A DNA stretch of 64,000 bases from Acidobacteriota bacterium (GCA_021789895.1 JAJYIU010000016.1:1-64000); one strand, 5' to 3'; positions 34,224-44,161 are shown, counted from the first letter of the stretch. Made by a program: numbers and translations. The notes: generated from the sequence alone by a model not told the origin.

Positions 34224-35399
34224 ATGTCCATGACACTCTTCACTTCCGAATCGGTAACCGAAGGCCATCCGGACAAGATGGCCGACCAGATCTCCGACAG
34301 CGTACTTGACGCCGCATTGCAACAGGATCCGCACAGCCGGGTAGCCTGCGAATCGCTGCTGACCACGGGGCTGATCGTGGTTGCCGGCGAGATTACCACC
34401 GCCGCCCATCTCGATTACCAGCAAATTGCGCGCGAGGCGGTCAGCCGGGTGGGCTATTGCGACGCTGCTTTCGGCTTCGACTGCAACACCTGCGGGGTGC
34501 TGATCAGCGTGCACCAGCAATCACCCGACATCGCCATGGGGGTGGACCGCGACGGGGCGGGAGACCAAGGGATGATGTTCGGCTATGCCTGCGACGAGAC
34601 GCCGGAAAAGATGCCGCTGCCGATCTCGCTGGCGCACCGGCTGGCGCGGCGGCTATCGGAGACGCGGCGCTCGGGGCAGTTGGAATTCCTGCGTCCGGAC
34701 GGCAAAAGCCAGGTCACGGTGGAATACCACGACCATCGTCCGGCGCGGATCGCGGCGGTGGTGGTTTCGACCCAGCATGCCGACTCCATTTCAACGCCTG
34801 AGTTGAGGGAGCGGGTGCGGCGGGACATAATTGACGCCGTGCTGCCGCCGGAACTGGTGGACAAGGCGACCCGGTACCATATCAACCCAACCGGGCGATT
34901 CGTGACCGGCGGCCCGATGGGCGACACCGGGGTGACCGGGCGCAAAATCATCGTGGATACCTACGGCGGGATGGGCCGTCACGGCGGGGGCGCGTTTTCC
35001 GGCAAGGATCCGACCAAGGTGGACCGCTCGGCGGCATACATGGCGCGCTATATCGCGCGCAATCTGGTGGCGGCCGGGCTGGCGCGCCGCTGCGAGATCC
35101 AGTTGGCGTACGCGATCGGGGAAGCGGAGCCGGTTTCCGTGCGGGTGGATACTTTCGGCACGGGAACCCAGGACAGCGAGAAACTGGCGAAGGCGGTGAG
35201 GAAAGTATTTCCACTGACGCCGCGCGGGATCATCGAGCACCTGAAACTGCGCCGGCCGATTTACCGTGCTACCGCCGCTTTCGGCCACTTTGGCCGGGAA
35301 GAGGCCGAATTTACCTGGGAGCGCGAAGACCGGACCGAGGCCTTGCTCGCGGCAGCGGGGAGCAAGGAAACGGGCGTGGTCTCCACAGCCGCCGTGTAA
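34224..35399 (+). CDS. metK: S-adenosylmethionine synthetase
   Basis: 391 residues, the usual MetK length. The enzyme makes AdoMet from methionine and ATP. Signatures: [20 protein letters not shown] at the start (ATP-binding), [13 protein letters not shown] near 115 and [20 protein letters not shown] near 255, with [19 protein letters not shown] conserved. The ATG at 34224 begins [10 protein letters not shown]; a second ATG two codons on is equally plausible. Shine-Dalgarno is weak. In the 180-base leader I see no clear SAM riboswitch. Two hairpins directly follow the stop. Confidence 0.95.
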   Translation: MSMTLFTSESVTEGHPDKMADQISDSVLDAALQQDPHSRVACESLLTTGLIVVAGEITTAAHLDYQQIAREAVSRVGYCDAAFGFDCNTCGVLISVHQQSPDIAMGVDRDGAGDQGMMFGYACDETPEKMPLPISLAHRLARRLSETRRSGQLEFLRPDGKSQVTVEYHDHRPARIAAVVVSTQHADSISTPELRERVRRDIIDAVLPPELVDKATRYHINPTGRFVTGGPMGDTGVTGRKIIVDTYGGMGRHGGGAFSGKDPTKVDRSAAYMARYIARNLVAAGLARRCEIQLAYAIGEAEPVSVRVDTFGTGTQDSEKLAKAVRKVFPLTPRGIIEHLKLRRPIYRATAAFGHFGREEAEFTWEREDRTEALLAAAGSKETGVVSTAAV

Positions 35400-35432
35400 G
35401 GCGGCAGGGCCGCCACCCACGCACTGCGTGGG
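35400..35432 (+). repeat. Two adjacent perfect hairpins after metK
   Basis: GGCGGC-AGG-GCCGCC (35400-35414) is followed by CCCACGCA-C-TGCGTGGG (35416-35432). No T-tract follows. The second palindrome recurs in slightly altered form near 32688, so it may be a short dispersed palindromic element rather than a terminator. Confidence 0.45.
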
Positions 35433-35513
35433 AACCCGAAGTTCAGGCGCTGACGCTATCGAAACGTTCCGGCCGAAACCGGACAATTTGCGAGACATCA
35501 GGCAGCACGCGGA

Positions 35514-36977
35514 ATGAAATCGCTGGCGCAACGGGCCCTCGATACCGCCGTACAGCAGGGCGCCGAATATGCCGACGTGCGGCTGGCGGAAGAGCGGCAC
35601 CGCAGCTTCACCACCAAGAACGGCCGCATCGGGCATGTTGCGGATTCCGAATCCCATGGGGTGGGGGTGCGCGCGCTGGTGGGCGGCTCCTGGGGATTTG
35701 CCGCTACCGACGCGCTGACGCCAGAGGGGGTGGACGGCGCCGCGGCCGAAGCGATCGCGATCGCGCGCGCATCGGCGCGGGTGCAAGCCCGGCCGGCGGT
35801 GCTGGCTCCGGAGCCGGCGCGCAGCGGGGTCTGGGTATCTCCCTGCCAAATCGATCCGTTCAGCATTTCGCTGGAAGCCAGCCTGGAACTGCTGTTCGCG
35901 GTGGACCGCGAGCTGCGGGCGGTTGACGGCGTCACGCTGGCGGAAACCGGGATGGAATTTCACCGGACGCATCAATGGTTTCTTTCCAGCGAAGGCGCCG
36001 ACCAGGAACAGACCCGGACCAGCAGCGGGGCGGGGTTTGCGGCATATTCTTTCGGCGAAAACGAGATACAGAAGCGGTCGTATCCGAATTCTTTCGGCGG
36101 GCAGCACCAGCTCAAAGGCTACGAATTGATTCACGAGCTGCGGCTCGAAGAAAACGCGCGGCGGGTGGCGGAAGAGGCGGTGGCGCTGCACCAGGCGGAG
36201 CAATGCCCGCAGTTCACCGGCACGCTGGTGCTCGACAGCTCGCAGCTTGGGCTGCAGATTCACGAGTCCATCGGGCATCCGATCGAACTCGACCGCGTGC
36301 TCGGCTCGGAAGCCAATTTTGCCGGCGGCAGCTTTTTATCGTTGGATAAACTGCGGCATTTGCGCTACGGATCCGAGCTGGTGAATGTGGTCGCCGACGC
36401 CCGGCTGGAGCATGGGCCGGGGCTGGGCAGCTTCGCATTCGACGACGAGGGAGTGCCGGCGAGCTGTTCGGACATCGTTCGCCAGGGGGAATTTTGCGGC
36501 TATATCATGAGCCGCGAAACCGCCGCGCAGATCGGCGAGCCGCGCTCGAACGGCTGCATGCGGGCGGAATCGTGGAACCGCCTGCCGCTGATTCGCATGA
36601 CGAATATCAGCATCCTTCCCGGCGAGCGCGGGCTCAGCCCGGACGAGCTGATTGCCGACGTGGCCGAGGGGATCTACATGGAAACCAACCGCAGTTGGTC
36701 CATTGACGACAAGCGCTACAACTTTCAATTCGGGTGCGAACTGGGCTGGGTGATTCGCAACGGGCGTAAGGCGCGGATGGTGAAGAATCCCAGCTATTCG
36801 GGCATCACCACCGAGTTCTGGAACTCACTCGACGCGATCTGCTCACGCGAGCACTGGACGCTGTGGGGCACGCCCAACTGCGGCAAAGGACAGCCGCAGC
36901 AGACGATGGGGACCGGGCACGGGGCCGCCCCGGCGCGTTTCCGCAACATCAAGATCGGCAGCGCCTATGCCCGTTAA
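35514..36977 (+). CDS. tldD: TldD metalloprotease subunit
   Basis: 487 residues. TldD is the zinc metalloprotease half of the TldD-TldE heterodimer, which cleaves small unfolded peptides and matures some peptide antibiotics such as microcin B17 in E. coli. The motif HESIGH (His250-Glu251-x3-His255) is in place within LQIHESIGHPIELDRVLG, and a late Cys (FQFGCELGWVIRNG) fits the third zinc ligand region. The downstream partner gene overlaps its end by 11 bases, so the pair is translationally coupled. No precursor peptide gene is seen nearby, so a housekeeping role is more likely. Confidence 0.94.
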   Translation: MKSLAQRALDTAVQQGAEYADVRLAEERHRSFTTKNGRIGHVADSESHGVGVRALVGGSWGFAATDALTPEGVDGAAAEAIAIARASARVQARPAVLAPEPARSGVWVSPCQIDPFSISLEASLELLFAVDRELRAVDGVTLAETGMEFHRTHQWFLSSEGADQEQTRTSSGAGFAAYSFGENEIQKRSYPNSFGGQHQLKGYELIHELRLEENARRVAEEAVALHQAEQCPQFTGTLVLDSSQLGLQIHESIGHPIELDRVLGSEANFAGGSFLSLDKLRHLRYGSELVNVVADARLEHGPGLGSFAFDDEGVPASCSDIVRQGEFCGYIMSRETAAQIGEPRSNGCMRAESWNRLPLIRMTNISILPGERGLSPDELIADVAEGIYMETNRSWSIDDKRYNFQFGCELGWVIRNGRKARMVKNPSYSGITTEFWNSLDAICSREHWTLWGTPNCGKGQPQQTMGTGHGAAPARFRNIKIGSAYAR

Positions 36978-38391
36978 CCGCGAGACGATGGCGTCGGCGC
37001 CGCGCACGCCGGCGATGCGGCGCGACGCGATGGCGCCGCTGCTGAGGCCGGAGTTCGCGCATCAATTGCTCGAGCTGGCGCTTTCAGTCGCGCATGCCGA
37101 TGAGACCGAGCTGACGCTGCAGGCGGGCAGTTCCGCGCTTACCCGCTTCGCCAACAACGGCATACACCAGAACGTAGCCGAGACCCAGACGACGGTTTCG
37201 ATTCGCAGCGTGGTGGAAGGGCGAATGGCGCGCGTCTCGACCAACCGCCTGGATCCGGCATCCATTGCCGAGACCGTGGCCCGCGCGGAAGAACTGGCGC
37301 GCCTGCAAGCGCCGGAGCCCGACCTGCTGCCCATGCCCGACCCGCAGCAGTATCCGCAGGTGGCGCGAGCGTTTGCGAGCGCGATGCTCACGCCGGAGGA
37401 GCGCGCCGAAAAGACGGAAGCGATGATCGCGGTGGCGCGGCGGGAAAAGCTGACCGCCGCCGGCGTGGTCGCCAACCATCGCACGGCGCAAGCATTGATC
37501 AACTCGCGCGGGCTGGAGGCGTATTACGAGGAGACCGGGGCGGAATATTCGGTAACGATGCAGGGCAGCGATAGCTCCGGCTGGGCCAAAGCCAGCTCGA
37601 CCGATGGCGCCCGCCTCGATTTCGCCGGGGGAGCGGAAACCGCCGCCCGCAAAGCGCGGCTGAGCGCGGCGCCAATCGAGCTTCCGCCGGGGCGATATAC
37701 CGTCATCCTCGAGCCGGCGGCGGTGCTGGACCTGCTCGGGTTTTTATTCTGGGACTTTGGCGGGCTGGCGATCCTCGACCAGCGCAGCTTTCTGACCGGA
37801 AGGCTGGGAACGCGGCTGTTCGGGGAGAACATACATATCCACGACGACGTGCTGCATCCGCTGCAATCGGGCGCGCCCTTCGACGGCGAAGGCATGCCGC
37901 GGCAGCGGTTGAAGCTGGTCGAAGGCGGAGTGATACGATCGCTGGCCTATGCCCGGCAGACCGCCGAGCGCATGCGGCGCGAGCATCCGGAAATTCCCGC
38001 TGCGCCGACCGGGCATGGCTTTCCGCTGCCCAACGAGTACGGCGAAGCGCCGTTGAACATCATGATGGAAGGCGGCGAGCAAACGCTAGAAGAGCTGATC
38101 GCCGGGGTCGAACGCGGCATATTGGTTACGCGGCTGTGGTATATACGCGAAGTGGACGCCTACGAGAAGCTGTTGACCGGGATGACGCGGGACGGCACCT
38201 TTCTGATCGAAAAAGGGCAACTCGCGCGCGGGCTGCGCAATTTCCGCTTCAACCAGAGCATGATCGAGCTGCTGAACCAGGTCGAGGCGCTTGGCATCCC
38301 CACCCGCGCCAGCGGGGAAGAGTCATTCGACATGGTCGTGCCACCGCTGCGCGCCGGCGGGTTCAACTTCACCGAGGTCACGCGGTTCTAA
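36967..38391 (+). CDS. tldE: TldE/PmbA partner subunit
   Basis: 474 residues of the TldE/PmbA subunit, which lacks the HExxxH motif and shapes the protease channel with TldD. Conserved parts: GMPRQRLKLVEGGVIRSLAY (about 310), GHGFPLPNEYGEAPLNIMME (about 345) and RGILVTRLWYIREVDAYEKL (about 385). The start ATG overlaps the end of tldD, but the conserved domain begins around residue 30, so an internal start is possible. A possible terminator follows at 38426-38467. Confidence 0.93.
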   Translation: MPVNRETMASAPRTPAMRRDAMAPLLRPEFAHQLLELALSVAHADETELTLQAGSSALTRFANNGIHQNVAETQTTVSIRSVVEGRMARVSTNRLDPASIAETVARAEELARLQAPEPDLLPMPDPQQYPQVARAFASAMLTPEERAEKTEAMIAVARREKLTAAGVVANHRTAQALINSRGLEAYYEETGAEYSVTMQGSDSSGWAKASSTDGARLDFAGGAETAARKARLSAAPIELPPGRYTVILEPAAVLDLLGFLFWDFGGLAILDQRSFLTGRLGTRLFGENIHIHDDVLHPLQSGAPFDGEGMPRQRLKLVEGGVIRSLAYARQTAERMRREHPEIPAAPTGHGFPLPNEYGEAPLNIMMEGGEQTLEELIAGVERGILVTRLWYIREVDAYEKLLTGMTRDGTFLIEKGQLARGLRNFRFNQSMIELLNQVEALGIPTRASGEESFDMVVPPLRAGGFNFTEVTRF

Positions 38392-38425
38392 GGGCGAATC
38401 GGCGGTAGAAATCAACCATCAGCGA

Positions 38426-38467
38426 TCAGCCTTCAGTGAAGATAAGTAGCTGAGGAGGCTGACTTTT
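38426..38467 (+). terminator. Possible Rho-independent terminator after tldE
   Basis: TCAGCC (38426) pairs with GGCTGA (38457) with an inner TCAG/CTGA pair set and a bulge, followed by CTTTTC. The T-run is short, so efficiency is uncertain. Confidence 0.4.
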
Positions 38468-38573
38468 CAGCGCAAAAGCTTGCTTTCGCGACGCCGGGAG
38501 CTATACTGACCGCAGAATCGCTCCCGCCCTGGAACGCATCCGAGTAAAGTAAGGGGTGGAGGGAGAAGGGGAG

Positions 38574-39674
38574 ATGGAGCGCGCAGCCGGAACGAGGCCT
38601 AAAGCTGCGGGGAAGAGCGGATGGAGGGCGGGGAAGGCGGGGATCGCCTGCCTGAGCGGACTGCTGCTGATGGCGGCGGCGCTGCCGGCCGGGGCCGCCG
38701 GCACAGACAGGAAAACCACTCATAAATTGACCGAGCCGGACCGCATCGCCATTCTTCGCAACTTGATTGCGCAGACGGGGTTCTCGCGCTTCAACCTGCC
38801 GCGGGGCAAGCACGTCGTGCATCTTACGGCTGCCGGGCGCGTTCTGAACCTGAAAAAGATCGAGCAAGGGGTGCGGAATGACGGCATCGCCATTCCCCGC
38901 GGCGGGCGAGTGCAGATCACGGCCGTGCATTTCCATTCACATTCGATTGATTTCGACCTGAACGGCGGACCGCATACGACTCATTGGTACAACCATATAC
39001 AGTTTGGGATCGGGAACGGTCCGATGAACTCGATTCCGGACCGAGGGCGCCAGGGCGGCGGGCGGATCGAATTGCGCTTTCGCGGCCCCGTACCGGGGCT
39101 GAGCAGCGCCGAGTTGCGCAAGGCGCTCAGCCCGATGATCGAATGGAACCTGCGCGCCGGCCCGGCGCTGACCTCATACCACATGCCGCCGCGAGTGAAA
39201 AAAGCCATCAGCGCGCATCATGTGCTGGTCGGCATGAACCGCATCATGGTGATCGCCGCGCTGGGGCGCACGCAGCGCAAATATCACGAGCAGAACCTGA
39301 AGACGGGCGAAGTGTACACCGATTGGGTGTACGGCAATCCTCCGGCCAAGACCACATTCGTACGGCTGGAAGGGAACCGCGTGGTGCGGGTGGTGACTTA
39401 TTATCCCGACGGCCATAAGATTATACGGAACCGCCCCGAGGTGTTGATCGTCAGCCGGCAGAATGCGGCGGCGGCAAGCTCAACCGCGGCGGATAACGGT
39501 CCGCGTCCGACGCTGCGCAGCAAACCCACTTACAACCAGCCGGGGTCGAATCCGCTGCCAATGCCGCAGCATCCGATTGTGACCACCCCACCCCTGGGAA
39601 GCGGGCCCAACAACCCGAGCGCCACCTCGACGAATCCGAACACACCCACCTCCGCCGGCGGGATTCCGCATTGA
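38574..39674 (+). CDS. Exported protein of unknown function
   Basis: 366 residues with a signal peptide (about 12-38, ending LPAGAAG). The middle has a His-rich stretch (TAVHFHSHSIDFDLNGGPHT) and LRFRGPVPGLSSAEL. Further on are VLVGMNRIMVIAALGRTQRK and EVYTDWVYGNPPAKTTFVRL, which resemble a BLIP/SmpA-like 'GMxxxxVxxxLG' beta domain. The last 70 residues are Pro/Asn/Thr-rich and probably disordered. I cannot name the family; similar exported proteins with this middle segment are common in Acidobacteriota in my experience. The ATG at 38574 is preferred to a GTG at 38556. Confidence 0.75.
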   Translation: MERAAGTRPKAAGKSGWRAGKAGIACLSGLLLMAAALPAGAAGTDRKTTHKLTEPDRIAILRNLIAQTGFSRFNLPRGKHVVHLTAAGRVLNLKKIEQGVRNDGIAIPRGGRVQITAVHFHSHSIDFDLNGGPHTTHWYNHIQFGIGNGPMNSIPDRGRQGGGRIELRFRGPVPGLSSAELRKALSPMIEWNLRAGPALTSYHMPPRVKKAISAHHVLVGMNRIMVIAALGRTQRKYHEQNLKTGEVYTDWVYGNPPAKTTFVRLEGNRVVRVVTYYPDGHKIIRNRPEVLIVSRQNAAAASSTAADNGPRPTLRSKPTYNQPGSNPLPMPQHPIVTTPPLGSGPNNPSATSTNPNTPTSAGGIPH

Positions 39675-39804
39675 TAAATTTATAAACCGCAGTGGTGCTG
39701 CACGCAAATGATGCCACTATCATTTCGCGGGAAATGCATTTGCTGCGAATACTGATTTATCCATGCCAAAGGCTCAGGCGGGCAAGTGGTGGTTGCGTGC
39801 GCCA

Positions 39805-39960
39805 CTACTTCGCGCCGGCTTTGCGACCCGGCCGGGCATGCTTAAAGAATTCGATCTGGCGCAGGCGTTTTTCGGCTTCCGCCCTGGTGTTGTAGGTTCC
39901 GAAACGGCGGCCGGTGTGCTCGGAAAGCACCACATACTTATGATTGATTTTCCTGATCAT
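39805..39960 (-). CDS. 51-residue conserved small basic protein
   Basis: The peptide reads MIRKINHKYVVLSEHTGRRF then GTYNTRAEAEKRLRQIEFFK and a short basic tail. It resembles short 'KYVVYSExTGRRFGTYxTKxEAEKRLRQIEFFK' proteins that I recognise as a widespread small conserved family of unknown function. The pattern (a beta hairpin followed by an amphipathic helix) fits a nucleic-acid or ribosome-associated peptide, which is only a guess. It lies downstream of dnaX in the same direction, with a 41-base gap. Confidence 0.72.
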   Translation of the reverse strand: MIRKINHKYVVLSEHTGRRFGTYNTRAEAEKRLRQIEFFKHARPGRKAGAK

Positions 39961-40001
39961 GACGAGCCCCGATAGGTTTAGATGCCCGGGAGCGTCAGAT
40001 A

Positions 40002-41771
40002 CTACGAGCCATTGCCATGGCCGTCGAGCGGTCGGGTTTCGAGGACGTCGCCGGGGAGCAACTCGCGCAGGCGCTGCAGGGCGGGATGGCGGGCGGCGCG
40101 CGCTTCGGCCTCGCGCAGCCGGGCAGCATTGGCTTCGCGGATTGAGGGCGCAGGGGCGGCGCGCTCGATGCGGATTTCAGGCACATAACCGAGTGCCTGA
40201 CGGATGGCCTGACGCAACTCCGATTGCATGTTCTGGCCGGCGAAGATGGTGGCGAAGCCGTCGTTTTCACCGTCGAAGCGGAGCAACAGCGCCCGTCCAT
40301 CCCAGATCACTTCGGCCTGGTCGAGCATTTCGGCGAGAGCGACGCGATTTTGAGCGAGGTATTGCCGCAGGCGCTCGACGGGCGAGGGCGGCGCCGCAAT
40401 TGGATCAGAAGCCGGCGGACTTGCGGGCGGTTCCGCGCCAGCGGCGGCCGAGGACGGCTCGGCGAACGATATAACGTCGGCGGAGGAGCCGGCAGGCAGA
40501 ATCGGGGTCGGAGCAGAGGCAGGCGGAGCGGGGGCAGTCGGAGCAGAGGCAGGCGGAGCAGGGGCAGTCGGAACAGGGAGGGATTCGGGGCTAATCAGGT
40601 TTTTTTTTTGCGCCGGAGCGGGCGCGGCAACGCGGGCGCCGGGGTCAAGCGCGCGTATAACTTCTTCCAGGCTGGTCAGATGCGAAGCGTGAATCAGCTT
40701 GACGATGCCAAGCTCAAGGTGCAGGCGTTCGGCGGGGGCGTGGCGCAGGTCGCCGGCGGCGCGCAGCATGATCTGAAGGAAGCGCGTGAGTTGCTCCTCA
40801 CCGAACCAGGCGGCGGCTTCGGCCACCAGCAAGCGCTCGGGGCCGGGCATCGCCAGCAGGGGGCTGTCGGCGCCGGCGGTGCGGGCGATCAGCATGGCCC
40901 GCAGCCATTGCAGCGACTGGCGCGCCAGTTGCGCCGGGGTGACGCCGGATTGCAGCAGATCATCGAGCTCGGAGAGGGCGCGGGCGCTATCGGCGTCGCG
41001 CACGGCGGCCATCAGGTCGAGCAGGCGGCGGCCGGAAACCCGGCCCAGCAGTTGGCGCACGGTTTCGGCGCGCAGCCGCTCGCCGTCGTGCGCGATCACC
41101 TGGTCGAGCAGGGACAGGGCGTCGCGGAGGGAGCCTTCGCCAGCCTCGGCGGCCAGTTCGAGCGCCTGCGGCTCGGCTTCGATGGCTTCGGCGGCGCAGA
41201 TCTGGCGCAGGCGCTCGAGGGTGGTGCCAAAGCTCAAGGCGCGGAAGGCGAAATGCTGGCAGCGCGAGCGAATGGTCGGAGGCAACTGCTCGGGTTCGGT
41301 GGTCGCCAGCACGAACATCACCCACTCCGGCGGCTCTTCCAGGGTTTTCAGCAGGGCATTGAAGGCGTCGTCGGTAAGCTGATGGGCCTCGTCGAGGATG
41401 AAAAACTTAGTACGGTCGCGGGCGGGACGGTAGCGGGCGTTGTCGCGCAACTGGCGGATCTCGTCAATGCCGCGGTTGGAGGCGGCGTCGATTTCCAGCA
41501 CGTCCACCGAATTGCTCTCGGCAATTTCGCGGCAGGCTTCGCATTCGCCGCAGGGAGTGGGGGTCGGGCCGGGGGCGCGGCGGCAGTTCATGGCCTTGGC
41601 CAGGATGCGGGCGACGGTGGTTTTGCCGATGCCGCGGTGCCCGGAGAAGATGAAGCCGTGGGCGACGCGTCCGGAGGCCAGCGCATTGCGCAAGGTCGAG
41701 ACAATCGCTTCCTGTCCTATGACATCGTCGAAGGTTTGAGGACGGTATTTGCGGGCGAGCACCGGCTTCAT
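40002..41771 (-). CDS. dnaX: DNA polymerase III subunit gamma/tau
   Basis: 589 residues if read in one frame. The clamp-loader ATPase begins KYRPQTFDDVIGQEAIVSTL; Walker A is GHRGIGKTTVARILAKAMNC, the zinc motif CGECEACREI, and Walker B ILDEAHQLTDDAFNALLK. Collar domain III runs to about residue 370. A Pro/Ala linker (30-base tandem repeat) and the tau-specific C-terminal domain follow. A run of ten A's (codons 388-391) directly precedes the linker and could direct slippage (see the separate entry). The ATG at 41771 is chosen because MKPVLARKYRP is the standard start; the frame extends upstream into SRP RNA without a homologue. SRP RNA is divergent, 135 bases away. Confidence 0.95.
   Translation of the reverse strand: MKPVLARKYRPQTFDDVIGQEAIVSTLRNALASGRVAHGFIFSGHRGIGKTTVARILAKAMNCRRAPGPTPTPCGECEACREIAESNSVDVLEIDAASNRGIDEIRQLRDNARYRPARDRTKFFILDEAHQLTDDAFNALLKTLEEPPEWVMFVLATTEPEQLPPTIRSRCQHFAFRALSFGTTLERLRQICAAEAIEAEPQALELAAEAGEGSLRDALSLLDQVIAHDGERLRAETVRQLLGRVSGRRLLDLMAAVRDADSARALSELDDLLQSGVTPAQLARQSLQWLRAMLIARTAGADSPLLAMPGPERLLVAEAAAWFGEEQLTRFLQIMLRAAGDLRHAPAERLHLELGIVKLIHASHLTSLEEVIRALDPGARVAAPAPAQKKNLISPESLPVPTAPAPPASAPTAPAPPASAPTPILPAGSSADVISFAEPSSAAAGAEPPASPPASDPIAAPPSPVERLRQYLAQNRVALAEMLDQAEVIWDGRALLLRFDGENDGFATIFAGQNMQSELRQAIRQALGYVPEIRIERAAPAPSIREANAARLREAEARAARHPALQRLRELLPGDVLETRPLDGHGNGS
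40511..40570 (-). repeat. 30-base tandem duplication in the dnaX linker
   Basis: Two 30-base units (40511-40540 and 40541-40570) differ at one base and encode a repeated 10-residue Ala/Pro/Thr/Ser unit (PTAPAPPASA-like). It lengthens the flexible linker between the clamp-loader and polymerase-binding parts. Confidence 0.85.
40600..40609 (-). promoter_or_regulatory. Candidate dnaX slippage site (A10 run) giving a gamma subunit
   Basis: On the coding strand the codons are CAA AAA AAA AAC CTG. If one A is lost the frame becomes CAA AAA AAA ACC TGA; if one A is gained it becomes CAA AAA AAA AAA CCT GAT TAG. Either slip ends translation at once, giving a product of about 391-393 residues, containing domains I-III only. 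The placement matches the tau/gamma split of E. coli (ribosomal) and Thermus (transcriptional slippage on A9). Confidence 0.68.
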
Positions 41772-41895
41772 AGGATAGGTTGAGTATAACGGAGGCGGGG
41801 ATGCCGCCGGCCAGGCGACGACAGCCGGCGGCTTGCAGGTTAATCCGAGCAGGAGAGAACGCCAGGAACCGGCAGCCGAAACCAGGCGCGGGTGG

Positions 41896-41901
41896 TAAAA
41901 T
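41896..41901 (+). promoter_or_regulatory. Likely -10 box of the SRP RNA gene
   Basis: TAAAAT lies 6-7 bases before the expected RNA 5' end at about 41907. A clear -35 hexamer is not visible at the usual spacing. Confidence 0.4.
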
Positions 41902-41906
41902 CGTTG

Positions 41907-42016
41907 GGTCAGACTTCGGGTTTCGCGCAAGCGCTCGCCGCAAACCCCGCCAGGTCCGGAAGGAAGCAACGGTAGTGGATGGAGCCCTGTGCAGCGGATC
42001 ACCCGAAGTCTGATGC
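41907..42016 (+). ncRNA. ffs: Signal recognition particle RNA (bacterial small type)
   Basis: The conserved SRP core CCAGGTCCGGAAGGAAGCAA with the GGAA tetraloop is at about 41949-41970, followed by CGGTAGTGGA-type text. The 5' TCAGACTTCGGGT (41909-41921) pairs perfectly with ACCCGAAGTCTGA (42001-42013), closing the molecule into the single hairpin of small bacterial SRP RNA. The RNA binds Ffh and targets membrane proteins. Ends are inferred from this pairing, so they may be off by a few bases. It is transcribed away from dnaX, 135 bases from its start. Confidence 0.95.
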
Positions 42017-42091
42017 TATTTAGAGCGGTCTATTCCAGTCCACAATAACCAGTCCGAGGGGAAGCGGAATCGCCGGGACGCCGGCGGCGGA

Positions 42092-43138
42092 ATGCCGTAT
42101 TCTGTCACTTCCAGCAACACGGGAGCTCCAGCATTGCCCTCATCGCCTTATCGCGCCCGCATCACCGCCCTCGGCACGTACGTTCCGCCGAGATTGTTGA
42201 CCAACGACGATCTTTCGCAGATGGTGGCGACCAACGATGAGTGGATACGCACCCGCACCGGAATCATCGAGCGCCACCTGGTCGAGCCGGGCATGGCCAC
42301 CAGCGACATGGCAGTAGCGGCGGCGCGGGCCTGCCTGGAGTCGCGCGGCTTCGATCCGGCGCGGCTGCGCATGCTGATCATGGCCACGGTCACGCCGGAC
42401 ATGATGTTCCCATCCACCGCCTGCCTGGTGCAGCACAAGCTGGGGGCGAAGAATTGCTGGGGATTCGATTTATCGGCCGCCTGCAGCGGGTTTCTGTATG
42501 CCCTGACCACCGGGGCGCAACTGGTCGCATCGGGCGCGGCCGAGCACGTGCTGGTGATCGGGGCCGACACCATGTCCAGCATCATTGATTACCAGGACCG
42601 CGCCACCTGCGTGCTTTTCGGCGACGGCGCGGGCGCGGTGCTGCTGGAGCGCGCCGAGGCGGGCGACGAGACCGGACTTCTCGATTTCGAGCACCAGATC
42701 GAGGGCGAAGGGGCGGCCTACCTCTACATGCCGGCGGGAGGCAGCCGGCGCCCGGCGAGCGCGGAAACCGTGGCGAAGCGCATGCACTATGTGCATCAAG
42801 AAGGCCAACAGGTCTTCAAATACGCGGTGCGGAAAATGTACGAGGTCTGCCACGGCCTGCTAGAGCGCAACCATATTACCCCCGCGCAGCTCGATTGCTT
42901 CATTCCCCACCAGGCGAACATGCGCATCATTACCGCGACCGGCGAGCGGCTGGGGCTGGATGCGGAGCGCATCATCATCAATATCGGGCGGTACGGCAAC
43001 ACCACCGCCGCCACCATACCGCTGGCCATGGCGGATGCGCGCGCGCGGGGACTGCTGCGGCCCGGCAGCCTGGCGATGCTGGCGGCGGTTGGGGCGGGCT
43101 ATACCGCCGGGGCATCGCTGGTGCGGTGGAGCATCTAG
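42092..43138 (+). CDS. fabH: 3-oxoacyl-ACP synthase III
   Basis: 348 residues. FabH starts fatty acid chains by condensing acetyl-CoA (or a branched acyl-CoA) with malonyl-ACP. The Cys-His-Asn triad is visible: Cys131 in DLSAACSGFLYAL, His273 in FIPHQANMRI, and Asn about 303 in NIGRYGNTTAATIPLA. TNDEWIRTRTGIIERH and GAGAVLLERAE are also family signatures. A 20-residue N-terminal extension precedes the fold (ITALGTYVPPRLLTN). Substrate choice cannot be told from sequence alone. Confidence 0.95.
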   Translation: MPYSVTSSNTGAPALPSSPYRARITALGTYVPPRLLTNDDLSQMVATNDEWIRTRTGIIERHLVEPGMATSDMAVAAARACLESRGFDPARLRMLIMATVTPDMMFPSTACLVQHKLGAKNCWGFDLSAACSGFLYALTTGAQLVASGAAEHVLVIGADTMSSIIDYQDRATCVLFGDGAGAVLLERAEAGDETGLLDFEHQIEGEGAAYLYMPAGGSRRPASAETVAKRMHYVHQEGQQVFKYAVRKMYEVCHGLLERNHITPAQLDCFIPHQANMRIITATGERLGLDAERIIINIGRYGNTTAATIPLAMADARARGLLRPGSLAMLAAVGAGYTAGASLVRWSI

Positions 43139-43346
43139 ACCGGCCGCAGGGCAGGGCCGGATGGCAAGCTGATTTTCCGGTTTGAAATCGAATCCAAATC
43201 ATGCCGCAGCGCGTCGCAGCGCATCCGCAGCGCGCAAATCCCATCGCCGGAGCAGATGGATGGCATGCGAGCGAGCCATTATGGATGGCTGCAGAGCAAG
43301 CCGTGGCCGACGCCAGTTCGCGGCCCGCAGTTCGGCCCGGGGATAA

Positions 43347-43935
<589 letters not shown>

Positions 43936-44161
43936 GAGATCATAAACCCTGAAAATTGAGCCGCTTGCAGTTTTGCGTAGAGGATTGGTCAACACTTCCG
44001 GGTCAGCAAAAATTGTCTGCTGCGCCGCGACTGCCACACTTTGACAATGAATCCGCGGTCAAAGACTCCCCGCCAGCGCGGGGCGATATCGCGCATGGTG
44101 GAGCAACAATCCGCAGAACAGCCGATGGCCGGGCTGCGGCCAGTCCATTCATATTGAACAC

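Noticed and set aside
43936-44161. Integrated element next to tRNA-Ser
   Set aside because: No integrase gene and no direct repeat of the tRNA 3' end in the following 10 kb as far as I can see.
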